Positions 10,074 through 21,060 of a stretch of 64,000 bases of DNA are shown piece by piece. The notes under the pieces were generated by a model. That model was not told the origin of the DNA. It saw nothing but the letters and a program-made list of their open reading frames with translations, and did no database searches. Both the position numbers and the translations under genes were made by a program. Within the stretch, counting starts at the first letter, position 1. Every line of letters begins with the position of its first letter. The DNA is from Silene conica (lineage: Eukaryota; Streptophyta; Magnoliopsida; Caryophyllales; Caryophyllaceae): the NCBI GenBank assembly GCA_029255685.2, contig CM055319.2:33257068-33321067 (forward strand), read 5' to 3'.

Positions 10074-12650
10074 TTGTTTATGCCCAGGTCCAACAGGTCC
10101 GAGCTCATACCGTTTGATCCCGAACCTGAGAAGACTTTTCGCGCTTTACGAAACTTCTGGAAAGAAATATGTCAAGCAGAGGATTTGCAAACTCTTGATT
10201 CCGTCTACAAAGAATTCTCTAATTCTCACGAAGAAGGATCCTCCGAGTTCTATACCTTTGCAGAAGAGACTTTGGAGTTCGTAGCTGATATTCCTATACC
10301 GGTTACGATGCCGAAACTGTGTACTCATTCTGAGCCCTCATCTGATTCCATTCCCAAGGGATTTAAACTCCTTACTGCTACTAATGGAAACTTTGATATT
10401 CGCCCATCTTACATAAATCTGGTGGAGCGAAATCAATTTCGGGGAGTGAGCGGCGAAGACCCCGGAAAACATATGGAGACATATAACGACTATTGCTCAA
10501 CCATACCACTCACCGCTGGAGTTACGCAAGAACAAGTTAAGGAGGTTCTTTTTCCCTTCTTGTTAGACGGAGCTCGTGAACGGTACCGTGACCTTGACAA
10601 AGAAGCTGCGGGAGTGACTGATTGGAATTCTCTCGCCCTAGCCTTCTACAAGAGGTACTACCCTCCACAGAGAACAAATGCCCTAAGGGGGCAAATCACT
10701 AGTTTCAAACAGTTACCTACTAAGACCCTTTACGAGGCATTTTTCCGCTTCAAGAACCTTATCCGATCTATTCCTCATCACGGGTTCGAGAAATGGTTTT
10801 TGTGCAACCAATTTTACAATGGGTTGTACGATGACCATCGTGCTATTTTGGATGCTTCATCAAATGGGAGATTTCAAAAGAATGGTGATGATGGTAAGGG
10901 CTGGAATGTGATTGAAGAGATGCCAACTCATACTGCCGGAGTACGGGAATCCTAGGGGTGGTTCTAGACCGAGTGTTGGTGGAAGTGACAACAGTGCCCT
11001 TGTAGCCCAGTTACAAGCCATGAATGCTAGGTTTGACCGTTTGGAGATGGGTCAAAGTTCGGGAAACCAACAAACTGTGAATGCTATGGTTCGAAAAGAT
11101 GTCACGTGCGACCGGTGTGGAGAAGGGGGACATATCGCAGCTGAGTGTATGTCCGAAAAAGAGCAAGTTCTAGCTTTTCAAAGCTATAAGCAAAGTGGTC
11201 CCTTCACTAACACCTACAATGAGAGAACAAGAGAACACCCTAACTTCTCTTGGCGAAATCAGAATCTTTTGAATCCCACACCACTACCACCTCCACAACA
11301 ATCCACCTATATACCACCTCACCATTCCAATCAACAACAATCTTTCCAACAACCACATTTCCAAAAACCACCATCTTTCCCACCACCACAACCACAACAA
11401 CCGGTTTCTCAGAATGTTGGTGAGATTGCAGAGTTGAAGGGTATGCTACAATCTCTTATGGGTCATGTGATGAAAAGTGATCAAGCTAAGGAAGCATCTA
11501 TCAAGATGCTTGAAACTCAAGTTGCACAATTGGCATCTAACCAATCAACAAGGCAACCCGGTTCCTTACATTCTCAACCCGATAAGCCACACGATTCGGT
11601 TAATGCGATCCACTTGCGAAGTGGATCATCTTATGAGGGCCCTCAAATGCCGACTGATGATGCACCAGAAGTGTTAGTAGAAGATGTTGCTGAGTCCGAG
11701 AACGAAGAGGAAGATAACACACACGACGATGCTGATAAAGAAGGCGAACAACAGTCGATCTACCAAAACAGGTCGAAAGGAAAGTCGATCGACCAAAATC
11801 CGTCGATTGGAAAGTCGATCGACCAACCTTCTGGTCGATCGTCCAGATCCCCTCCTGCAGAAATTCGATCGACCAATTCTGGTCGATTAGAAAGTCGATC
11901 GACCGCTTCTGGTGCTGAAAGAAGCGTTTCTGATGCCACAAAGCTTGCTGATCCAGTTTCCGACAAGGGAACCGTTGTCTCTCGTGTCCTAGTGACCGTT
12001 CCATTCCCGAGCAGATTACGGAACACAAAAATGGAGCAACAGTTCGGTAAGTTCATGGAAGTCGTCAAGAATTTACAGGTAACCGTTCCTTTCACTGAGT
12101 TAATCACCCATGTACCCTCTTATGCGAAGTTTATGAAAGACATATTGACTCGTAAGAGAAGCTTCAACGAGGTGGAGACTATTGCTTTTACCGAAGAGTG
12201 TAGTGCACTCCTACAAAGCAAATCTCCACCAAAGTTGAAGGACCCGGGTAGTTTTTCGATTCATGTTACTATAGGTACCCTTGTGATAGATAAAGCTTTA
12301 TGTGATTTGGGGGCAAGTGTCAGTGTTATGCCCTATTCGGTCTGTGAAAAGTTGAACATGGGCAATCTTAAAGTCACGAGTGTGACTCTTCAAATGGCTG
12401 ATAGATCAGTAAAGAGACCTCTAGGTGTTTTAGAGGATGTCCCTGTTAGGATAGGTAAATTCTTTATACTTGTCGACTTCATTGTCCTAGATATGGCTGA
12501 GGACACCCAAATCCCAGTAATCTTGGGTAGACCCTTCCTACACACTGCAGGAGCCATCATTGATGTCAAACAGGGGCATTTGACTCTTGAGGTAGGGGAT
12601 GATAGAGTGACCTTTAATCTAGATAACACACTAGCTAAACCTATGATTGA
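10074..12650 (+). pseudogene. G1 gag and protease region
   Basis: Gypsy gag and aspartic protease. Gag is visible from about 10074: an Athila-type N-terminus, then the capsid-like stretch YRDLDKEAAGVTDWNSLALA with KRYYPPQRTNALRGQITSFK around 10570-10720. A CCHC zinc knuckle (CDRCGEGGHIAAEC) is at 11107-11148, followed by a Pro/Gln-rich linker. The protease carries the Athila-type DLGAS active site at 12304-12318 and the ILGRPFL block about 200 bases later. The linker between knuckle and protease contains an unusual run of KSIDQ-like repeats encoded by the GTCGATCGACC array at 11754-11905. Old-virus-like coding DNA, not wholly intact. Confidence 0.88.
11754..11905. repeat. 30-bp-period palindrome array inside G1 gag
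   Basis: GTCGATCGACC and shortened GTCGATT/GTCGAAA words start at 11754, 11772, 11784, 11802, 11814, 11834, 11864, 11882 and 11894, mostly alternating 18 and 12 bp (period 30). A 30-bp period keeps the reading frame and encodes repeated KSIDQ/RSTNS-like peptide. The same rhythm appears in the element's LTR and its 3' spacer. Confidence 0.85.
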
Positions 12651-13024
12651 GGACACTTGCTATGCCATCGATATTATTGATGAATCCATGTTTGATTTTT
12701 GGTCGGGTTCCCTAATTGGGGACCCGTTAGAAGTTCTAATGGTTCTTGATAATTTTGCAGAAGATGCGCAAGTTGACTATGCAATGATGAAGAGGGCATT
12801 AAAAGGAAGACAATACACCCTCGAGAAAGGTGAGACGGTTGATGCGAAAATCGAAACCTCTTTTACTGCGGAGGTAACAAAACCAGAACTCAAACCCCTC
12901 CCTTCCCATCTCAAGTATGTTTTCCTTGATGATCTTGAACTATATCCTGTCATAGTTAGTTCTAAACTTGATGCTGGCCAACTCGCTGACTTGTTGGTTG
13001 TTTTGAAAAAAAAATAAGAAAGCT

Positions 13025-15796
13025 ATGGGATATAGTTTAGATGACTTGACAGGTATTAGTCCTGATTTCTGCATGCATCGAATCAACCTGGAAGAAGGTC
13101 ACAAACCTCGTGCGCAAGGTTTACGCCGGCTAAATCAGAATATGCAGGATGTGGTAAGGAAAGAAGTGATGAAACTTCTTGATGCATGTATAATCTATTA
13201 TATTTCTTACTCTAATTGGGTAAGCCCAGTTCATGTAGTTCCTAAGAAAGGAGGGACTACTGTAATTAGAAATGATAAGAATGAATTAATACCAACTAGG
13301 ACTGTGACTGGGTGGCAGATGTGTATTGACTATAGGCAGTTGAATACCGCTACTAAGAAAGACCATTTCCCTCTCCCTTTCATTGACCAGATGTTAGAGA
13401 GATTGGCATCACACAAGTTTTTCTGTTATTTGGACGGGTATTCGGGATTCTTTCAGATTCCCATTCACCCTAATGACCAAGAAAAGACGACTTTTACTTG
13501 TCCCTATGGTGTTTATGCATATCGCAGGATGCCATTTGGTCTCTGTAATGCCCCAGCTACCTTTCAAAGGTGCATGATGGGAATTTTTTCCAAGTATATC
13601 GAGTCAATCATGGAAGTCTTTATGGATGACTTTAGTGTGTATGGGTCTGATTTTTATTCTTGTTTATCTAACCTTGATAAAATCTTGCAGAGATGCATTG
13701 AGGTTAACTTGGTTTTGAACTGGGAGAAATGTCATTTCATGGTGAACGAGGGTGTCGTTCTTGGTCATTTGGTTTCAGATAAGGGTATACAGGTAGACAG
13801 AGCAAAAGTGCAGGTGATAGAGCAATTACCTCCACCCGTTAACGTCGAGGGGGTTAGAAGTTTCCTTGGTCATGCCGGATTTTATCGCCGGTTTATCAAG
13901 GACTTTTCTAAAATTGCTAAACCGCTTACACGGTTGCTAATTAAAGATGTGTCTTTTGATTTCTCTGACGAGTGCCTTATTGCTATTAACAGGTTAAAAG
14001 AAGCCTTGATCACCGCGCCCATAATCCAAGCACCGGATTGGGAGCTTCCTTTTGAGATAATGTGTGACGCGAGTGACTACGCGGTTGGCGCAGTGCTAGG
14101 CCAAAGGAAAAGAAAAGCTTTGAGTGCAATCTACTATGCAAGTAGGACATTGGATGAGACGCAGGTCAAGTATGGTACCACAGAGAAAGAGATGTTAGCC
14201 GTGGTATATGCACTAGAGAAGTTCAGGTCATATTTGCTGGGGTCAAAAGTGATTATCTTCACCGATCATACCGCTCTGAAACAACTCTTGGTGAAGAAGG
14301 ATGCCAAACCGCGGCTGCTGAGATGGGTACTCCTAATTCAGGAGTTTGATTTGGAGATTCGGGACAAGAAAGGTTCTGAAAACCTTGTTGCTGACCACTT
14401 GTCTCGATTGGAGATACTAAATGAGGGAGACACTCTTCCTATTAATGATTTCTTTCCTGACGAGAGTTTAATTGCTTTTTCTATTTCTGAGATTCATTGG
14501 TATGCTGACTTTGCCAACTTTATTGTAAGTAATCTTCTACCTCCGGATTTGAGTTTTCAGCAGAGAAAGCGATTCCTCCACGATGTGAAGCGATATTTTT
14601 GGGATGGCCCTTTTCTTTTCAAAGAATGTGCTGACGGACTTTATAGGAGATGCATCCCACAATGGGAAACAAAAGCTATTTTGGAGGCCTGTCATTCCTC
14701 CTCTTATGGCGGCCACCACGGTCCATCCCGGACCATGGCTAAGGTACTTCAATCTGGTTTCTTTTGGCCTACCATGTTTTATGATGCTAAAATGTTTGTT
14801 TCCTCTTGTGATGCTTGTCAACGCACTGGTAACATTTCCATGAGGCACGATATGCCTCAGGTTGGCATTTTGGAAGTCGAAGTTTTTGATGTTTGGGGAA
14901 TCGATTTTCAGGGTCCTTTCCCGTCATCTAAGGGAAACAGGTATATCCTTATAGCTGTCGATTACGTGTCAAAGTGGGTAGAGGCCGTTGCTTCGGTCTC
15001 TTGTGATGCTAAGACTGTTGTGTCACTGTTTAAAAAGATTATATTCCCACGATTTGGTGTGCCACGTATTGTTATAAGTGATCGTGGCATGCACTTTAGG
15101 GATAATAAGTCGTCAACCCTCTTCACAAAATATGGTGTTTCACATCGTCGAGGTGTGGGATATCGTCCCCAAACTAGCGGGCAGGTTGAGGTCTCCAATA
15201 GGGAGATCAAGGAGATCCTAGCCAAGGTAGTGTCTAAGTCAAGAAAGGATTGGAGTATGAAGCTGGATGATACCCTCTGGGCCTACCGTACCACTTTCAA
15301 AACTCCAATAGGCACATCACCTTATCGACTAGTCTATGGTAAGTCGTGCCATCTACCTGTGGAGTTGGAATTCAAGGCTTGGTGGGCAGTGAAAGAGCTC
15401 AACTTTGATCCTAAGTTGAGCGGTGAAAAGAGACTTTTGCAGCTTGATGAACTGGAGGAATTTAGGCTTAATGCCTATGACAATGCACGAGTCTACAAAG
15501 AGAAGACGAAGAGGTGGCATGATAAGAAAATCCTCATTTGTGATTTCAAAGTAGGAGAAAAGGTGCTACTTTACAATTCCAGACTTCGCCTATTTCCAGG
15601 TAAGTTAAAGTCTAAGTGGTCTGGTCATTTCACTATCAATAATGTGTCTAAGTTTGGTGCAGTGGAAGTTGAGAATGCCGCAAGAGAAAAATTTAAGGCC
15701 AATGGACATCAAGTTAAGCACTATCGAGATCAAGGTGAAATGATTGGAGTGGTCGAGGTGTTGTACCTTGAACCACTAGACGTTGCCAAGCTATGA
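13025..15796 (+). CDS. G1 pol: reverse transcriptase, RNase H, integrase
   Basis: A 923-residue open frame. [19 protein letters not shown], then FMDDF near 13618-13632, the gypsy form of the YxDD site. RNase [17 protein letters not shown] and [22 protein letters not shown]. Integrase: the HHCC finger (H...[13 protein letters not shown]), the catalytic core [15 protein letters not shown], then ISDRGMHF and a Q-V-E-V segment for the DDE triad. It ends with a C-terminal chromatin-distal segment ([14 protein letters not shown]). It is followed by the same short GC-rich motif (gtcgtgcgggac) seen after G2 pol. It is one of the better preserved parts of the element. Confidence 0.92.
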   Translation: MGYSLDDLTGISPDFCMHRINLEEGHKPRAQGLRRLNQNMQDVVRKEVMKLLDACIIYYISYSNWVSPVHVVPKKGGTTVIRNDKNELIPTRTVTGWQMCIDYRQLNTATKKDHFPLPFIDQMLERLASHKFFCYLDGYSGFFQIPIHPNDQEKTTFTCPYGVYAYRRMPFGLCNAPATFQRCMMGIFSKYIESIMEVFMDDFSVYGSDFYSCLSNLDKILQRCIEVNLVLNWEKCHFMVNEGVVLGHLVSDKGIQVDRAKVQVIEQLPPPVNVEGVRSFLGHAGFYRRFIKDFSKIAKPLTRLLIKDVSFDFSDECLIAINRLKEALITAPIIQAPDWELPFEIMCDASDYAVGAVLGQRKRKALSAIYYASRTLDETQVKYGTTEKEMLAVVYALEKFRSYLLGSKVIIFTDHTALKQLLVKKDAKPRLLRWVLLIQEFDLEIRDKKGSENLVADHLSRLEILNEGDTLPINDFFPDESLIAFSISEIHWYADFANFIVSNLLPPDLSFQQRKRFLHDVKRYFWDGPFLFKECADGLYRRCIPQWETKAILEACHSSSYGGHHGPSRTMAKVLQSGFFWPTMFYDAKMFVSSCDACQRTGNISMRHDMPQVGILEVEVFDVWGIDFQGPFPSSKGNRYILIAVDYVSKWVEAVASVSCDAKTVVSLFKKIIFPRFGVPRIVISDRGMHFRDNKSSTLFTKYGVSHRRGVGYRPQTSGQVEVSNREIKEILAKVVSKSRKDWSMKLDDTLWAYRTTFKTPIGTSPYRLVYGKSCHLPVELEFKAWWAVKELNFDPKLSGEKRLLQLDELEEFRLNAYDNARVYKEKTKRWHDKKILICDFKVGEKVLLYNSRLRLFPGKLKSKWSGHFTINNVSKFGAVEVENAAREKFKANGHQVKHYRDQGEMIGVVEVLYLEPLDVAKL

Positions 15797-16997
15797 AGGA
15801 AGTTAGAGGTCGTGCGGGACCCTTATAAATCAGCGCTTTCCGGGAGGCAACCCGGCTTGTAATTTGAAGTTTTGTTTAGTCTCGAACTTTTTAGACTCAG
15901 ACAATTGTTGCTTTTAAGAACTTTTGTGGTAGTTGTAGAATTTTAGGTGTTTTTTGTTGAAGATATGCAGGTGTTTTAAGCAACAGAAGTCGTTCTAAGC
16001 AATTTTTGCCGCTGGCAAAGTGATTTGGGGAATATTGAACGGACAAAAATAAAAGAAAAGGAGTCACGATGGTCGATCGACCATTTTCAGTCGATACATA
16101 ATTCGATCGACCAAATGTGGTCGATAAGAAAGTCGATCGACCAGGCGTGGAATTGCACGTGACTCTCGTTAGCCGATCGACCCAACTTGGTCGATCAAGT
16201 AGTCGATCGACCGTTTTTGGTCGATTTAAAAGTCGATCGTCAGGTTCTGCGTGAGGTTTTGCCTTCCTTTTCTTTCTTTTTCCAGTTTACAATTTCCTCC
16301 CTCTTCAAACACCCCCTTTCCCTTCTAACATAAACCCTAACTCTCTCTCACCCCTTTTTCCCCCTTTTTCCTCCTTCAATCTACTCTATTTAGATTACCT
16401 TTGCTAGTTTTTGGGTTTTTAAGCTCAAAAAATTTCAGATCTAGTCTTGTAAGGGCAAATTGTTGAGGTATTTTTCTTCCTTTTCTCTTTATTTCCCTTG
16501 TTTCCTTCCATTCAGATTTTTTTTGCCATGTTTGTTGATTTTCGTTTCCCTTTTATCTAGTATCTCGTTTTTCTATTGATTTTCGTTCTTCTGTTTTTCG
16601 ATTTTTAGGATCTTCGTTTCTGTTATGTTTGTTTAACTTTCGTTTAGTAGTCTAGTAGTATCGCGTTTTTTAGTTTTAGGTGCCGCTGTTTTTCGTTTAT
16701 TTTAGGGTTTTCAGTTCTGTTTTTTTTTAATTTCGTTTTCTGTTTTTATTTATTTCCGTTTTTCGTTTAGTGTGTTTGTATATTACTGCTAGTTGTGATC
16801 TTGTTCTGATTCGATTCATGCTTGTTCTTCATTGCAGTTTCCCTAAAATTTTAATCACAAAAATTAGGGTTTTCAATTGAAAAATCAAAAACCCTAATTT
16901 AGATGACTGATTTTAGAAAAATTAATGAGTATTTTGTTGATTTAATTAACTTTGGGTTTAATTTCTACTACTCATTCTCCTAGTGCAGATTTTGGAC
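15797..16997 (+). other. Spacer between pol and envelope-position ORF of G1
   Basis: No coding region is seen. 16072-16242 is a third palindrome array with strict 18/12 spacing. 16258-16440 is CT-rich and looks like a plant 5' untranslated leader. 16440-16986 is T-rich, intron-like DNA with a donor-like TTGAG/GTATTT near 16465 and an acceptor-like CTCCTAGTGCAG ending at 16987, just before the downstream ATG. Spliced subgenomic RNAs are known for the envelope-position ORFs of some plant gypsy elements such as Bagy-2; splicing here is inference. Confidence 0.55.
16072..16242. repeat. 30-bp-period palindrome array in G1 spacer
   Basis: GTCGATCGACC-type words start at 16072, 16090, 16102, 16120, 16132, then 16172, 16190, 16202, 16220 and 16232. 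Every step is 18 or 12 bp except one 40-bp jump. The alternation is a full palindrome followed by a shortened GTCGAT word. Confidence 0.88.
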
Positions 16998-18619
16998 ATG
17001 GAAGGCAACAAGAGAAGAAGGGAATCGCGACGAAGTGGGAGTCATGACGAAGGGAGTAGCAGTTCACATTCCCAAAGGAGTTTTCAGAATGCAATAGTCA
17101 CACAGGGACCAGTGGATAGCCTACCGGGCTATCCCGAGGTAAAATTTTACGTTCCTGCACAACGAACCCGTTTTGAGAACCTCTTGGGAACTACTGTCAC
17201 CCCCACTCGTTTTCTCCATCGACCTAGCCTAGAGACCATAGGTTGTTTTGAATCCGTAGCTGAAATTCTAAACGGAACCGGAATGGGTGGGTTGGCTAGA
17301 ATGTACGAATACACTTACCCCGTGCTTACTCTGGAATTTTTTAGCTCTATTGTTTTTAGAGCTAGCGTTTTTGAAAGCAACCCAGGCAGCCCTTGTGTGT
17401 CTTTTCGGCTCATGAACCAAACCTTTGTTTTGCCCTTGAGCATTTTTGGAGCACACCTTGGTCTAGTTAGTGAGGGGTACACCTCACCACCTAGGTCATT
17501 GTTCGGCTCTTTTTGGGCAGCCATTTCAGAGAGCCCAAGCACCGACTCAAAACGTCGTGGTGCATCCGTGCACCTTCCTCCCCTCAGGTACGTACTCCGT
17601 CTCATGGCTAACACTATCTTTGGCAGAAAAGAGTCTAATAATATAAACACCTGTGAACTCTCTCTGCTAGCCGGTTACCTAAACTTTGATCGTCGCCTTC
17701 CGTTTGTACTTAATGTGGCTTACCTCACAGCCAACCATTTTCACCAGCTCGGACTTGGACATTTAGCCAAATTGACCTGTGGTGGGCTAGTGACACATAT
17801 TGCCCGCCGGCTTTTTTCCGACTTCCCTCGAGGCCTAGTACCCTTAGGACATGAGTTACCTTTGGGCCCTAGTACTAACACTTACATGGACCTTCCATAC
17901 ATGGAATTCATCAGATGGTTCTCACATGACCGAGTTTGGAAAATTTTTGGTCGACCGACAGTGTCTTTGCCTTGTACCTTTTTACCACAGGTCACCCCCT
18001 TGATTACCGTGGCAGGCCGTACGCGACCTGCCCCACCCTCCTATCTCATTGACACCTCTGACGCGGGCCCTAGGCGTCGTCCTTCACCTAGGCACCCTCC
18101 TTCACCTCCACCTTCGGCTTGGGAGGCCGGTACGAGTTCGGGGGCCCGTCGTCCTTCACCTCGGGCTCCTTTTACCTCTCACAGACAGACTGAGGAGCCT
18201 CCTCGTTTTGACCCTCATGAGCATCGCTATGGGTATGCCTCTTTAGATGTCCCTTCTTTTTCCTCCGCTCTTGTTTACCCGGCTAATTACACTAACCCGC
18301 CCTCTTTTACGACCCCTACGACTTACGATCAGGGGGTCCGCGATAGTATGATCACTGGTTTGTGCAGGGCAGCGGCGCGGATAGAGTTGCATCAGTCCTT
18401 GACGCAATTCCCCATTATGAGCAGTACGCTAGGGAGGGACGGTTGCCACCAGCTGGGTGGCCACACCCCTACTTTTACCAGTACCCGCAGGGAGGTTATG
18501 CTGCAGAGGAGGAGGAGGAGGAGGACACAGATGAGGTGGCACGGTACCGAGAGGAGAGGGCGTCACGCACTCATGCCCGCCATAGTGTGGACCCCGATTA
18601 TGATGAGGAAGAGGACTAG
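16998..18619 (+). CDS. Athila ORF-1-like gene in envelope position of G1
   Basis: Open frame of roughly 540 residues starting at the ATG of MEGNKRRRESRR. It resembles the plant Athila ORF-1 family found downstream of pol in Athila/Calypso elements, with segments such as PEVKFYVPAQRTRFENLL, LARMYEYTYPVLTLEFF and SNNINTCELSLLAGYL. The N-terminus is basic and Ser-rich; the middle is the conserved domain (about residues 40-340); the C-terminus is Pro/Ser-rich, then acidic. No clear signal peptide or strong membrane anchor is visible, so an envelope function is not supported by sequence. The function of this family is unknown. Confidence 0.75.
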
Positions 18620-19077
18620 TTGCTAGTCGGTTTGGGGAGATATTGATACAGGTAGTGGTATTCCATTTCTCCTTCACTTTTATTGTTTTTGCATATAGTA
18701 GGTCGCATTTCTTGTCCCCCTAACTGCCGTTGTTGGGATGTTGTTGAGTACAACGAGGGCGTTGTACGAGTTTGGTTTGGGGAGGGTATGTGTTTCATTG
18801 CATTTCTTCACATGGTTCTTTGCATTTAGTTTAGTTTTGTTGCATATATATAAAAAAATCATGTTTGTTTTTGCATACTAGATCGAGTCAGTTTGGAGTT
18901 TCTCAGTGCTTTAGACCGTCGGATTGCTCAAACTATGTTTTTGTTTCATTTCTTTTAGCAACTCCTTTGGCATTTCTCTCGAATCTCGTTTCAAAACATG
19001 TTGGATTATGGACTAGACTTGATTTACTGGCAACCTACAAAAACTTTCTAAGGATTTAGAGCTTATAACCGGTGACA
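18620..19077 (+). other. G1 3' noncoding region, part before the copia A insertion
   Basis: No gene is seen. It contains TTTGGGGAG motifs (about 18633 and 18776) typical of the 3' region of this family. It continues after copia A at 27453. Confidence 0.7.
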
Positions 19078-20069
19078 TGAGGGGAATAAAGCATGTATTC
19101 ACCCTAAACATGCAGGATTATAATGAAAAATACAGTTGTGTTTATAGTCATAAGATTAAAAAGGATAAGAAAAAGAATTCAACCTTTGGTCCTTTGTGCT
19201 TATGGCCTAAGAACAGGAATTAAAGTAAATTCCCTCCTATAACTTGCACCCAAGACTTTGTTTGAGATGATGCCGCGTGTGCTAGAAAATACTCTCCAAT
19301 TGCCTTGCAATATGGGGAAAGCTATTGAGGTTTTAGATGTGAGATCTGAGTTTTGGGAGAAGAATGCTCTCAAAACCCTAATTGTGAGAATTATGATTCA
19401 ACAGTTCCTGACATAAGGAGAAGGACTCTCCTTATGTAGTACTTAGGGTGGGTCGGCCGAATTAGGGTAAGAGTGGGCTTTCTCCACTCTTACCTTATTC
19501 CTTTGCATGATTCGACCCGTTTTGCTAAATATTATTTGCGGGATTTTTATTATAAATCGCATACGTGTTATCAGATATTAATGCAGTCGATGTATTAATA
19601 ATGGTCTGATAAAATTACGATATTGTATAATTACCCAAATTAATATAACTGTTTATATTAATACCCGAAATCAATATTAAATTAAATATAACTGCTTATA
19701 TTTAATTTTACGAATTAATCATGTAATCCGCATTAGCTAAAATTATTTAATCCGTATTAAATAATAATCTCAACATCTTATTGACTAATTTAATAGTCAA
19801 TACCTCTGACTAACTGTTTAGTCGTATTCGGCATAAATGTGACTGTATTTTCATACCTTCACATCTCTCAAACGTATCCTATAGGTGTGACGTATAGGGA
19901 CCAGTTGATCACCGCCATCCGTATGACAATAACGTCAAACTTATCTAGCAAGCCAACCGTTATTGATAAACGTGGATCAACTGGTAATAATACAGAAGTA
20001 TGCCCTTGTGATCCTTAAAGAGATTTAATAAGTCATTGTACTTAATTGTCAAGGACACCAGCCCCAACA
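19078..20069 (-). repeat. 3' LTR of copia A
   Basis: 992 bp, TGAGGGGAAT...CCCCAACA on the plus strand. Bordered outside by TGACA and inside by the purine tract AGTGGGAGAT (minus strand, 20070-20079). Confidence 0.95.
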
Positions 20070-21060
20070 ATCTCCCACTTGTCCGTACAAGGGTATGTGC
20101 AATGACGTTATCACACTACATGTGGAGGACACAAGCTCCAACAAACTCCCACTTGTCCGTACAAGTGTAGGTGCGATAACCGAATCTCATATCCTTTTAA
20201 AATTTCTCCCACTCAATGTAAGACAATTTGCAAATCCGCATTCGCAAAGGTCGTATCTCACAAGCGATCTGTATCAAGAGTGGTTTCCCCGACTAGAGAG
20301 TAACTTAACTGATAAAACGAATCTGTATTCGAGCATGGCCATGCATTTCAGTTACTACTCCTCGAGTGGCCCTGAGAAATGATAAAATCCTGATAAGGGT
20401 TTGGATATTTCCCTCAACTCGAATCCTGCCGATATCGCCCAGCATGAAATAACCCAGAAAAAATCCTCTTGGCCCCTGTTACGGTGACCGTGGGAAAGAA
20501 ACCAAAGTTACCCAAAATCTGTCTTAATCTCAAGAAACAGTTGAAAGTCAAAAGACTCGACTCTAAGGAACACTATGGAGGTCCTATCCACGACCAGGCA
20601 CCCAATGTTATAAAACATTTAGGACTCCATAACGTTGTCACGGGGTGTCCTACGAGATATCCGTATAACTCGCCTTTGTGATTGGTCAGTCATCCACGTG
20701 ACTTATGGCTCGTTGAACCCACCATCAACCAACGTCACAAAATGATTACCTGAGTTATCAGCTCAAGTGGGTAATCAAGGACCAAAACGATGTAATGTTA
20801 ATCAGTTCACTTTGTGGTGTTCAAAATTGGCGTACAATTCCACATGAAAAACAAAACATTTTATATCATAACAATAAGGTTGAATAGAGTACACGAGAAA
20901 ATGAATTATTACATGAATTCATAAAAGAGTACTACAACTTAGGAACACATCTAATTCCCATGGAATGAATGTGTCCTTCATGCTTATCACGTGGTAATGC
21001 TTTAGTGAGAGGATCAGCTATGTTGTCATCCGTAGCGATCTTATCAATGAATATCTTCTT
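20070..21060 (-). other. 3' noncoding region of copia A
   Basis: No gene is seen. It is nearly identical to 55271-56133 of copia B and starts with the purine tract at the LTR border. Short open frames here are chance readings. Confidence 0.75.

Noticed and set aside
20095-20681. Short open frames in copia A 3' region (and copies at 55237-55883 in copia B)
   Set aside because: They are in noncoding 3' DNA, on the strand opposite to the element, with no recognisable domain.
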